A stretch of DNA of 13,885 nucleotides from Alphaproteobacteria bacterium (GTDB lineage Bacteria > Pseudomonadota > Alphaproteobacteria > ATCC43930 > CGMCC-115725), in contig JASHRZ010000285.1 in the NCBI GenBank assembly GCA_030037055.1, positions 1 through 13,885 of the forward strand, given 5' to 3'. Position 1 is the stretch's first letter, and every line of letters begins with the position of its first letter. The translations under genes and the position numbers were made by a program. Positions 1 through 5,986 of this stretch are shown one piece after another. The notes under the pieces were generated by a model, which was not told the origin of the DNA, searched no databases, and saw only the letters and a list, made by a program, of their open reading frames with translations.

Positions 1-123
1 TGCGGTCTTGCGCTTCGCCGTCCTGCCCTTGCGGGCGCCGGCGCGCGCCGCGGCGCCGCGCCGCTTGGTGGCCTTGCCGCGTTTCGACCGCTTGGATTTC
101 GATCTGGATCCCATGCGCGCCAT
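1..123 (-). CDS. Very basic small protein, N-terminal part only
   Basis: An open frame starts at ATG (complement of 121-123) and runs off the left edge after 41 codons without a stop. A strong ribosome binding site, AGAGGGGG, lies 5-6 bases upstream of the ATG. The visible residues are almost only Lys, Arg, Ala, Gly, Ser and Thr; 18 of 41 are Lys or Arg, with no hydrophobic segment and no acidic residue. Such composition is typical of histone-H1-like or other nucleic-acid-binding basic proteins, but low-complexity tails of ribosome-associated proteins look the same, so no function is assigned. A second in-frame ATG follows at codon 4. Confidence 0.55.
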   Translation of the reverse strand, partial: MARMGSRSKSKRSKRGKATKRRGAAARAGARKGRTAKRKTA

Positions 124-243
124 CAAATCCCCCTCTGAGTAGAGGTCAATTCGTTGATCGCGCCTAGCATGCAAGATATGCGCGGCTTCGTAAAGCGCTA
201 GCGACGAAATCATGACCTGGCACGGCGAATTTTCCGGCAAAAC

Positions 244-274
244 TGGCGAGCCGGACGGGATTCGAGCCTGCGAT
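244..274 (-). other. Degenerate tRNA 3'-end copy (T-arm plus CCA)
   Basis: Read on the minus strand this segment aligns without gaps to the last 31 bases of the intact tRNA-Lys at 1000-1030, with 25 of 31 positions identical, including GAATCCCG of the T-loop region, GGCTC of the acceptor strand and a terminal CCA. The T-stem is no longer fully paired. No matching acceptor 5' strand, D-arm or proper anticodon arm precedes it, so it is not a working tRNA. It may be an old attachment-site copy left by an element integrated at the tRNA-Lys gene, or a decayed duplicate tRNA. Confidence 0.5.
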
Positions 275-386
275 GGAGTCGCGGATGCCTTGAGGCCGTC
301 AAGGTACTTCAGTCAAAGCGACGCGGCTGGCTGATGCGGCTTGGCTGGACAACCCGCGGCCTTGACCATGAGTTCGGAGCGGCCTT

Positions 387-806
387 TCATCGCGGTGCGC
401 GGTCGACATAGACCTCAAACCTCCGCCCATCCCTGACCGCCGTGCCGTTCCATCCGAAGTGAATGGGCGTGTCCTGCGCTGCTTCATTGTCGGCGGAGGT
501 GAAGGCGAGGTCCGGGTGCATAAGCTCTGGGCGCGGGTCGAAGAGGTTGGGGGATAACGGCGTCACCTTGATGTCTGCATAGTCTTGCGATTGAAGTTGC
601 CGGATGAGCTGCGCATAGGTCGCGGTGGCGGACATCGGCACATGAGCCATGGCGGTGCGGGTCACAAGCCCGAAAACGTAGGGGTCATCGGCAGCCGCGG
701 TCGGCGTGCATGCGCTCGGCATCACGGCCGAAGCCACCCACACCGCAAATGCCAGCGACAGCCCAGCGAAATGGCGTAAGCCCGTAGAACGATTTTCGGT
801 GGACAT
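387..806 (-). CDS. Hypothetical exported protein, 139 aa
   Basis: I do not recognise a family. The ATG (complement of 804-806) has a good ribosome binding site, AGGAAGG, about 8 bases upstream. The N-terminus looks like a signal peptide: a basic start (Arg6, Arg11), a hydrophobic stretch at about residues 13-29, then small residues. Cys33 is preceded by Pro-Ser-Ala, which is a poor lipobox, so a Sec cleavage near Ala-Ala-Ala (37-39) is at least as likely as lipoprotein processing. The mature part (about 100 residues) is mixed polar with a C-terminal patch that reads as a short beta strand (Arg-Phe-Glu-Val-Tyr-Val). It stands alone between tRNA-Lys and the degenerate tRNA 3' copy. The signal peptide and binding site make it a credible gene. 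Confidence 0.6.
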   Translation of the reverse strand: MSTENRSTGLRHFAGLSLAFAVWVASAVMPSACTPTAAADDPYVFGLVTRTAMAHVPMSATATYAQLIRQLQSQDYADIKVTPLSPNLFDPRPELMHPDLAFTSADNEAAQDTPIHFGWNGTAVRDGRRFEVYVDRAPR

Positions 807-999
807 GACAATTTCCTTCCTGGGCTGCGGCCGGCCGAAGGATCGGCAGCCGCTTTCTATGCTCGCCCTGGAAGTGAGCAGCGCGTCCCGGTCGCGCAGG
901 TGATCGGCGTCACTCGCTCAACGCGCCGGCCGGTTTCGCTCTACAGTCGCCGGCGGCGATCTTGGCGATCATCGCCTATCCTGTGGCTTTTGGTTTTAT

Positions 1000-1075
1000 T
1001 GGTGAGCCCGGCGGGATTCGAACCCGCGACCCCTTGATTAAAAGTCAAGTGCTCTACCGGCTGAGCTACGGGCTC
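1000..1075 (-). tRNA. tRNA-Lys, anticodon TTT, CCA encoded
   Basis: The minus strand folds into a complete cloverleaf of 73 bases plus an encoded CCA. The 7-bp acceptor stem is GAGCCCG with CGGGCTC. The D-arm is GCTC/GAGC with an 8-base loop, and the anticodon arm CTTGA/TCAAG encloses loop CTTTTAA. The variable region has 5 bases and the T-arm GCGGG/CCCGC encloses TTCGAAT. The anticodon TTT (complement of 1040-1042) reads AAA and AAG lysine codons. The discriminator base is A. It is transcribed in the same direction as the SDR upstream but has its own promoter. Confidence 0.97.
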
Positions 1076-1089
1076 GGGGATGGCCGCGG

Positions 1090-1118
1090 ACAATAGGCAT
1101 CACCCGCGCGGGGGTCAA
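1090..1118 (-). promoter_or_regulatory. Sigma70-type promoter of tRNA-Lys
   Basis: On the minus strand TTGACC (complement of 1113-1118) and TATTGT (complement of 1090-1095) are separated by exactly 17 bases, the optimal spacing. Transcription would start a few bases downstream, less than about 10 bases before the tRNA 5' end at 1075. The spacer contains a perfect 10-base palindrome, CCCGCGCGGG (1103-1112), which may also act as a weak hairpin behind the upstream SDR. No experimental start is known; the call rests on the two hexamers and position. Confidence 0.65.
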
Positions 1119-1133
1119 CCGCACGCGCCCGCC

Positions 1134-1871
1134 TTAGCCCGGAAGAAATCCCGCAAACTGCTTCTCGACCGCCTTGGGATCGGCGGCGAGACCTTGGGCG
1201 ACGCCCGAGGCCATGTCGCCGGGATAGACCTCCTCGACGCCTTGCTCAAGCGCGGCGAGCGCCGCCTCGGCGACATCGCCGGGTGGCATCTTCGGCATCT
1301 CATAGCCGCGCATCATGTCGGTATCGACTGCGCCGGGCATGACCGCGATCACCTGCGTGCCCTGCTTGGCAAGCTCGGCCCGCACGCCCTGGGTCAGGCT
1401 CAGCCCCGCTGCCTTGGAGGCGCAGAGCGAGCCCATCGTGGGCAGGTTCACCCGCGACAGGATCGACAGCATGTTGATAATGGCGCCGCCGCCATCCTGC
1501 TTCAGCACCGGCGCAAAGGCGCGGCACATGGCGAGCGTCCCGAAGTAGTTCGTCTCCATCTCCGTCCGCGCCGAGGCGAGGTCGGGCGCTGCCAGCAGGC
1601 CACGAACATGGTTGATGCCGGCATTGTTGACCAGCAGGTTGACGTCGCCGCAGCGCTGAGCCGCCGCTGCCACGGCGCCGGCGTCGGTGATGTCGAGCGC
1701 CAGGGTCTCGACCTGGCCGGGATGGACCTTGACCAGATCGGCAAGAGCCTCGGGGCGGCGCACACTGGCGTAGATCTTGCGCACGCCTTGCGCCAGCAAC
1801 GCTGCGACGAAAGCCTTGCCGATGCCGCGATTGGCGCCGGTGACCAAAGCGACAGAGCCTGCGATTTTCAT
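1134..1871 (-). CDS. SDR-family oxidoreductase with Leu in place of catalytic Tyr
   Basis: A 245-residue classical short-chain dehydrogenase/reductase fold. Visible are the dinucleotide-binding motif TGANRGIG (residues 11-18), LALD ending at Asp60, NNAG (82-85), the structural Asn108, the catalytic Ser136 in INMLS and Lys153 in ASK. In the YxxxK motif the tyrosine position (149) is leucine, encoded CTC, so the normal proton donor is missing although Ser and Lys remain. Substrate unknown. The ATG at 1869-1871 was chosen because the fold begins four residues later and an AGGTGG lies 7 bases upstream. An in-frame GTG at 2030 adds 53 residues that belong to an unrelated ABC-ATPase scrap. It may be a non-catalytic or altered SDR, or a member of a divergent subfamily. 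Confidence 0.9.
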   Translation of the reverse strand: MKIAGSVALVTGANRGIGKAFVAALLAQGVRKIYASVRRPEALADLVKVHPGQVETLALDITDAGAVAAAAQRCGDVNLLVNNAGINHVRGLLAAPDLASARTEMETNYFGTLAMCRAFAPVLKQDGGGAIINMLSILSRVNLPTMGSLCASKAAGLSLTQGVRAELAKQGTQVIAVMPGAVDTDMMRGYEMPKMPPGDVAEAALAALEQGVEEVYPGDMASGVAQGLAADPKAVEKQFAGFLPG

Positions 1872-1916
1872 GCCTCGTCCACCTTTGCCAGACTGTGGCT
1901 CGACCTCGTCGGCGCT

Positions 1917-2051
1917 GCCCCGCTCGATCCAGCCGGGATCGACGATAGGCAACGGCACGGCGTCGAGCGATGCGTGCGTATAGGCCGCGCTGGGTGCGGC
2001 GAAGATCTGGGCCGTGGCACCCGCCTCCACCAGGCGGCCATGCGCCAGTAC
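1917..2051 (-). pseudogene. C-terminal remnant of oligopeptide/dipeptide ABC transporter ATPase
   Basis: About 45 codons on the minus strand read like the C-terminal tail of OppD/DppF-type ATPases. The tail has a GRLVEAG turn, then QIFAAP, YT followed by a short helix, AVPLP, and DPGW. This matches the oligo_HPY region (GxxVExG...FxxPxxPYTxxLLxAxP). Nothing of the ATP-binding domain (Walker A, signature, Walker B) remains: a TAA lies at 2058-2060, and the sequence upstream is unrelated and of lower GC. The frame continues without a stop into the SDR at 1871. I read it as the end of a deleted transporter gene. The match is from memory of the family pattern, not from a search. Confidence 0.7.
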
Positions 2052-2446
2052 TAGCTCTTATGTTCCCGGTCAAGGGTTATGAGCGCAAGAAGCCGCTCTG
2101 CTCTTTGTCTAGCGAGCAGTTTCAGGATCGGCTGAGGCTGCACCGGGCCGGAGGCGGAGCTGAGACGACGGTCGATCAGGCTCTTATCCGCGGGTTGAGT
2201 ACCGCCTTCCGTGTTTTCGTCTCGGGGCTTTTCTCGGTCTAGAGGACGGGCATCGGGCGAAGGCTCGGACATTGCATGCTGTTCCACTTCCTTGGCCTCC
2301 TGAACTGAGATTCGTTGACGCGCTGTGGCCTCAACGCCGGTCAAACTAAGAACAGGCGGCAGGCCTCCCAAACGGTCTTTCCTCATCCATTGCATGAGGC
2401 CGGCGAATGCGTTGTCAGCTGACGTGCCGGCGCGCTTTTGCGGCAA
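2051..2446 (-). CDS. Doubtful hypothetical ORF in a lower-GC segment
   Basis: An open frame of up to 131 codons with no family I recognise. The longest form starts at TTG (2446) without a clear ribosome binding site. Internal ATGs are at 2395, 2386 and 2272; the last has GGAAG about 14 bases upstream, which is too far to be convincing. The product would be strongly hydrophilic, with runs of Asp, Glu, Arg and Lys and a Leu-rich helix near the end. No signal peptide or membrane segment is visible. By hand count 178 of 300 bases at 2101-2400 are G or C, clearly below the genes around it. The stop falls where the ABC-ATPase remnant begins. This could be a small foreign gene, the tail of one, or non-coding DNA; the stretch 2058-2493 holds nothing else I can support. 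Confidence 0.25.
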   Translation of the reverse strand: MPQKRAGTSADNAFAGLMQWMRKDRLGGLPPVLSLTGVEATARQRISVQEAKEVEQHAMSEPSPDARPLDREKPRDENTEGGTQPADKSLIDRRLSSASGPVQPQPILKLLARQRAERLLALITLDREHKS

Positions 2447-2493
2447 CCGCCGGCGAGGCGGCCGCGCCGGATGCTTGGGGCGCGCGCGCCCCT

Positions 2494-3345
2494 TTAGAGC
2501 GCGTGCTTGCTGGGCAGGGCTGGCGCGGGCGAGGGAGTCGAGGCGGCGCCGATCAGCTTGAGCGCGGCGAGCGTGAAGAGGTTGAGCATTGCCGCCATCG
2601 GCGAGGAGAGCTGGCGGCCGTCGAAGGTGAGGCCGCGGATGAGCGCGGGCACGTCGGATCCCGTGCCGAGCGCGGCCGCGGGCGGTGGCGCGGCGCCGGC
2701 GAGCTGTGTCGCCTGCTGGTTTATCTTGGCGGAGAAGGACTGGTAGATCTGCGCCACGCTGAGCGGCCGGCCGGAGGCGTCATAGAAAACGCTGCGATTG
2801 GCCGCCGCCGCCTCAGGCAGCAGGGTCGCCCCGGAGGTCGTCCCGGCGCTCGCCACCGCCTTGAGAAAGGTGGTGGCGCCGGCGGCGCCGAGAAAATGCG
2901 CCAGGTAGAGATCCGCATTGCCCGCCGGCCGGCCCAGCGCCTCCTCGAGCTCGCCTTTGTTCTCGCGCGCATACTCCGCTGCCAGCGCCGAAGAGAGCCG
3001 CGCATCCTTGCGCAGCTCGAGAATCTGCTGGCGCGCCGCGGGGTTGGCGACGCTGGCCCGCCCGGCCGTGTCGGTGGTGATCTGTTGCGCCAGCCCGCCG
3101 ACGCCGTATCTGGCGCCGAAGCGCTGCACCAGGCCGAGCCAAGTGCTGTCAATGAACTGGAACAGGCCGGTGGCGCTGCTGCCGCTCGCCTTGGCGTCGG
3201 TCTGGAAGCCGCTTTCTTGCTGCGCCTGCGCCATCAGCAGGCCGAAATCGATATTGGTCGCGCGCGCCGCTTGGCGGATGCTGCTGACGACCATCGAGGT
3301 GGCGCCCTGCGGCAGGATCGGCGGTGGATGATTGGCCGCGGTCAT
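2494..3345 (-). CDS. Lytic transglycosylase, SLT domain
   Basis: Predicted 283-residue peptidoglycan lytic transglycosylase, which cleaves the MurNAc-GlcNAc bond to leave a 1,6-anhydro end. The catalytic region is at the N-terminus: Glu44 in QQESGF (42-47), the GLFQF motif (60-64) and STWL (67-70), matching the Slt/goose-lysozyme-like signature ES...GLxQ. The rest is Ala-rich and helical, with a hydrophobic helix near the C-terminus (about 245-265). There is no signal peptide before the domain, so export would need a non-Sec route or a specialised machine such as a flagellar or secretion apparatus; none is encoded nearby. The ATG at 3345 has GGAG 5 bases upstream. It is co-oriented with the polyketide cassette, 75 bases downstream of it, so read-through is possible. 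Confidence 0.88.
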   Translation of the reverse strand: MTAANHPPPILPQGATSMVVSSIRQAARATNIDFGLLMAQAQQESGFQTDAKASGSSATGLFQFIDSTWLGLVQRFGARYGVGGLAQQITTDTAGRASVANPAARQQILELRKDARLSSALAAEYARENKGELEEALGRPAGNADLYLAHFLGAAGATTFLKAVASAGTTSGATLLPEAAAANRSVFYDASGRPLSVAQIYQSFSAKINQQATQLAGAAPPPAAALGTGSDVPALIRGLTFDGRQLSSPMAAMLNLFTLAALKLIGAASTPSPAPALPSKHAL

Positions 3346-3420
3346 GAGGCTCCGGGCTCTTCACGCTGCCTATAGACTAGCGGGAAATGGTTAAGCGCTG
3401 GTAACGATCGGCGATCCCCG

Positions 3421-3924
3421 CTATCCCAGCCCCTGGCGCGGCGCGAGGGCGCGTTCCTCGAGGCGAATGCGCCAGGCGAGAAGCCCCGCGTTCAACAGCG
3501 AGAAGACGAGCGCGATCCGCCAGGCGCTGAAGGCCAGCGGCAGCACCGCAATCTCGGCGGCAACAACCGCATAATTGGGATGGCGCAGGAAGCGGTAAGG
3601 CCCGCGCCGCACCAACCGCTCCCGCGGCAGCGTGATGATCCGCGTCGTCCAATAGGGACCGAGGCTCGCCATGACCCAGAGCCGCAGTGCCTGCAACGCC
3701 ACGAACAAGGCCAGAAACGGCCATGCGATAGGCGTTCTGCCGGGCACCAGCAGCAGCAGCGCGCCGAGCCAGGCCGCGTGGAGCAGCGCAAAGAGCGGAT
3801 AATGGCCGCGACCGATTTCGATGCCGCCGCGCCGCTTCAGCGCAGCGGCATTGCGCCGGCCGTAGACCAGCTCCGCCGCGCGCTGCGCCGCGACCAAGGC
3901 GACGACGACGACAACCGGACTCAC
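3421..3924 (-). CDS. ICMT-family membrane methyltransferase
   Basis: A 167-residue integral membrane protein of the isoprenylcysteine carboxyl methyltransferase family (ICMT/PEMT-like). About five hydrophobic segments are visible, near residues 3-18, 43-60, 68-86, 119-133 and 135-151. The cofactor-side signature is GPYRFLRHPNY (108-118), followed by RIRLEERAL (152-160), the usual C-terminal Arg/Glu motif of the family. The start GTG (3924) overlaps the TGA of the polyketide synthase as GTGA, so translation is probably coupled. Bacterial proteins of this type beside type III polyketide synthases (for example the partner of BpsA in Bacillus) O-methylate the alkylpyrone or alkylresorcinol product at the membrane. 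That role is inferred here from the pairing; the substrate is not visible in the sequence. Confidence 0.88.
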   Translation of the reverse strand: MSPVVVVVALVAAQRAAELVYGRRNAAALKRRGGIEIGRGHYPLFALLHAAWLGALLLLVPGRTPIAWPFLALFVALQALRLWVMASLGPYWTTRIITLPRERLVRRGPYRFLRHPNYAVVAAEIAVLPLAFSAWRIALVFSLLNAGLLAWRIRLEERALAPRQGLG

Positions 3925-4973
3925 GCCGCCCCCAGAAGCTGGAAGGCGGCGGTGAAGCCGGGGCCGAGCGCGGTCAGCAGCAGCCGGCCGCGGGCGCGCG
4001 CGGCGAGGGTGCGCTCAAGAACGAAGAGCACGGTCGCGGCCGACATGTTGCCGTAGTCGCGCAGCACGCCGCGCCCGTCAACAAGCGCGCCCTCGCCGAG
4101 GCGGAAAGCCTCCTCCAGCGCGCTCAGCACCTTGGCCCCGCCGGGATGGCAGACGAAATGGTCGATATTGCTGAGCGCGAGGCGGTGAGGCGACAGGAAC
4201 GCGCCGGCGGCGTCGCGCATGTGACGGCGCACCAGCCCCGGAATGTCGCGCGAGAACACCGCCTTGAGCCCGTCCTCGGCCACCTCCCACCCCATGATGT
4301 CGAGCGATTGCGGCCAGGTGTATTCGCCGGCGGCGCCGAGCGCCGGACCCTCGCCGGCGCAGGAGATCACCGCCGCCGCGGCGCCGTCGCCGAACAGCGC
4401 GGTGGCGACCACGTTGCTTTTGGACACGTCGTTCTTGCGGAAGGCGAGGGTGCAAAGCTCCACCACCAGCAGCAGCACGCGGCTTTCCGGTGCGGCGCGC
4501 GCGAGGTCGGCGGCGCGCGCCAGGCCGATTACGCCACCAGCGCAGCCCAGCCCGAAAATCGGCAGGCGCCGGACATCCGCGCGCAGGCCTAGCTGGTTTA
4601 TCAGCCGGGCATCAAGGCCCGGCGTGGCGATGCCGGTGGTCGACACCGCGACCACCGCATCGATCGCCGACGGTGCTGTTCCGGCGCGACCAAGCGCGTC
4701 GCGTGCCGCCCGCTCGAGCAGGCCCGTTGCCTTCTCGAGATAGAGCGCGTTGCGCTCGGTCCAGTCATGCGTCTGCTCGTACCACTCGATCGGCACGCAG
4801 GAATAGCGGCGCTCGATGCCGGCATGGGCGAAGACCGGCATCAGCCGGTCGAGATCCTCGGCGGCAGCCTCCGCGAAGAGGTGGCGCGCCCGCCGCGCGA
4901 CCTCGGCTTGGCCGAGCGCGTAAGTTGGCACGGCCGTCGCGAGCGCGGCGAGGCGGGGAAGGGCGGGGGTCAC
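3921..4973 (-). CDS. Type III polyketide synthase (chalcone/stilbene synthase family)
   Basis: A 350-residue homodimeric ketosynthase of the thiolase fold that extends an acyl-CoA starter with malonyl-CoA and cyclises the chain. The catalytic triad is intact: Cys144 in FGLGCAGG (140-147), His276 in CHPGG (275-279) and Asn309 in YGNMSAA (307-313). GFT near 339-341 matches the C-terminal family signature. Length is normal for bacterial members. Its partner is the ICMT methyltransferase, overlapping by GTGA, so a long-chain alkylpyrone or alkylresorcinol lipid is more likely than a flavonoid; this is inference. The start is GTG at 4973, with GGAG 10 bases upstream, a rather long spacing. Residues from LAALATAVPTY onward match the usual family N-terminus, so the start cannot lie much further downstream. 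Confidence 0.93.
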   Translation of the reverse strand: MTPALPRLAALATAVPTYALGQAEVARRARHLFAEAAAEDLDRLMPVFAHAGIERRYSCVPIEWYEQTHDWTERNALYLEKATGLLERAARDALGRAGTAPSAIDAVVAVSTTGIATPGLDARLINQLGLRADVRRLPIFGLGCAGGVIGLARAADLARAAPESRVLLLVVELCTLAFRKNDVSKSNVVATALFGDGAAAAVISCAGEGPALGAAGEYTWPQSLDIMGWEVAEDGLKAVFSRDIPGLVRRHMRDAAGAFLSPHRLALSNIDHFVCHPGGAKVLSALEEAFRLGEGALVDGRGVLRDYGNMSAATVLFVLERTLAARARGRLLLTALGPGFTAAFQLLGAA

Positions 4974-4997
4974 TGGCGAAGGGCTCCGGGCATCGCT

Positions 4998-5015
4998 AAA
5001 CTAGTCTCCAAACTA
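4998..5015. repeat. Short direct repeat AAACTA-6-AAACTA upstream of polyketide cassette
   Basis: Two copies of AAACTA (4998-5003 and 5010-5015) are 12 bases apart start to start, about one helical turn, and sit 25-42 bases upstream of the polyketide synthase start. Their AT-rich sequence stands out in this GC-rich gap. The spacing would suit a tandem operator or part of the promoter, but I cannot fit a convincing -35/-10 pair. Next to it is a small hairpin, AGAGC (5022-5026) with GCTCT (5036-5040), enclosing a run of A. Confidence 0.25.
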
Positions 5016-5187
5016 AGGCCGAGAGCAAAAAAACCGCTCTGCGGCACTTTGCCGGAGAATCGATGTTCGAGGGGTTCAAATCCGCGCGAGTGGCGTTTTC
5101 CGATGCCGGCCTCCGGGGTCGGCGCGGCGGCCCTCGCGCGGCCTTGCCGCCGCCCCTTCCCGCCCGCTGAGACAGGAATACTCTGCC

Positions 5188-5886
5188 TTGTCATCGCCCG
5201 CCGATTCCGTGCCGCCTCGCAAGCAATCCCGCAACCACCTCGTCGAGCGCCTGCGCGGCTATTTCTTCGCCGGCATCCTGGTCACCGGCCCGATCCTGCT
5301 AACAGTTTATCTCACTTGGCTGTTCATCGATTTCATCGACGGCGCGATGCGCTGGCTGCTGCCCGACCGCTACAATCCCGCCACATACGTGCATGTGCCG
5401 GGCCTCGGCCTCGTCCTTGCCATCGTGGCGCTCACCCTCATCGGCGCGGCGACGGCGAATTATGTCGGGCGGATCTTCCTGCGCCTGTCGGAGCGCATTC
5501 TGGCGCGCATGCCGGTGATCCGCGGCGTCTACGGCGCGGTGAAGCAGATTTTCGAGACGGTGCTGGCGAAGCAGTCCAACACCTTCCGCGAGGCCGTGCT
5601 GGTCGAGTTCCCGCGCAAGGGCATGTGGACCATCGGCTTCATCACCGCGCGCACCGAAGGCGAGGTGCGCGAGCTTTCCGGTCCCGATCCCGTCAGCATT
5701 TATGTGCCGACGACACCCAACCCGACCTCGGGCTATCTCGTCTTCGTGCCGCGCAGCGAGGTGATCGTGCTGTCGATGACGGTCGAGGAGGCGATCAAGA
5801 TGGTGATCTCGACCGGCATCGTCACGCCGCCCGACCGGCGCCTGGCCGCGGCAGAGGCAATCCCGCTGCAGCGTTCCGGGGGCTGA
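5188..5886 (+). CDS. DUF502-family inner-membrane protein
   Basis: A 232-residue protein of the DUF502 family, whose function is unknown. Two membrane segments are visible at about residues 25-49 and 71-93, on either side of a short loop. The family signatures follow: PVIRGVYGAVKQ (109-120) and PTTPNPTSGY (174-183). The C-terminal half looks like a soluble beta-rich domain. The start is TTG at 5188, with AGGAA 9 bases upstream; the next candidate, GTG at 5209, lacks a comparable binding site. It is divergent from the polyketide synthase across 214 bases and converges on recG. No functional link to either neighbour is evident. Confidence 0.9.
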   Translation: MSSPADSVPPRKQSRNHLVERLRGYFFAGILVTGPILLTVYLTWLFIDFIDGAMRWLLPDRYNPATYVHVPGLGLVLAIVALTLIGAATANYVGRIFLRLSERILARMPVIRGVYGAVKQIFETVLAKQSNTFREAVLVEFPRKGMWTIGFITARTEGEVRELSGPDPVSIYVPTTPNPTSGYLVFVPRSEVIVLSMTVEEAIKMVISTGIVTPPDRRLAAAEAIPLQRSGG

Positions 5887-5932
5887 TTGCTTCACGCTCG
5901 GCCGCGCGGCCAGCCCCCACGATGCGGCTTTC

Positions 5933-5985
5933 GCGGTTGCTTGCGCAACCGCTGGCGCCGCCAGCGACGACGCCTGAGGCGTCGT
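5933..5985. terminator. Three consecutive hairpins between convergent DUF502 gene and recG
   Basis: Three perfect inverted repeats lie almost end to end in the 100-base gap between converging genes. The first is GCGGTTGC (5933-5940), a 4-base loop, and GCAACCGC (5945-5952). The second is GCTGGC (5951-5956), a 3-base loop, and GCCAGC (5960-5965). The third is ACGACGCC (5967-5974), TGA, and GGCGTCGT (5978-5985). No long T-run follows on either strand, so these are not textbook intrinsic terminators, but position and symmetry suggest a two-way transcription end or mRNA stabilisers. A further 12-base palindrome, GGCCGCGCGGCC, lies at 5900-5911. Confidence 0.55.
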
Positions 5986-5986
5986 G

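Noticed and set aside
1080..2054. A 324-codon plus-strand frame across the SDR
   Set aside because: It is a shadow of the SDR, begins immediately after the tRNA 5' end with no binding site, and has shadow-type composition.
5060..5095. A GGTTCAAATCC string resembling a tRNA T-loop on the plus strand
   Set aside because: The flanking bases pair in only three of five T-stem positions, there is no CCA, and no other tRNA arm is found.
4970..5194. A 74-codon minus-strand frame filling the gap before the polyketide synthase
   Set aside because: Its start overlaps the divergent DUF502 start, it has no clear binding site, and the composition is unremarkable. Only its last seven codons are kept as a possible mini-frame in the findings.
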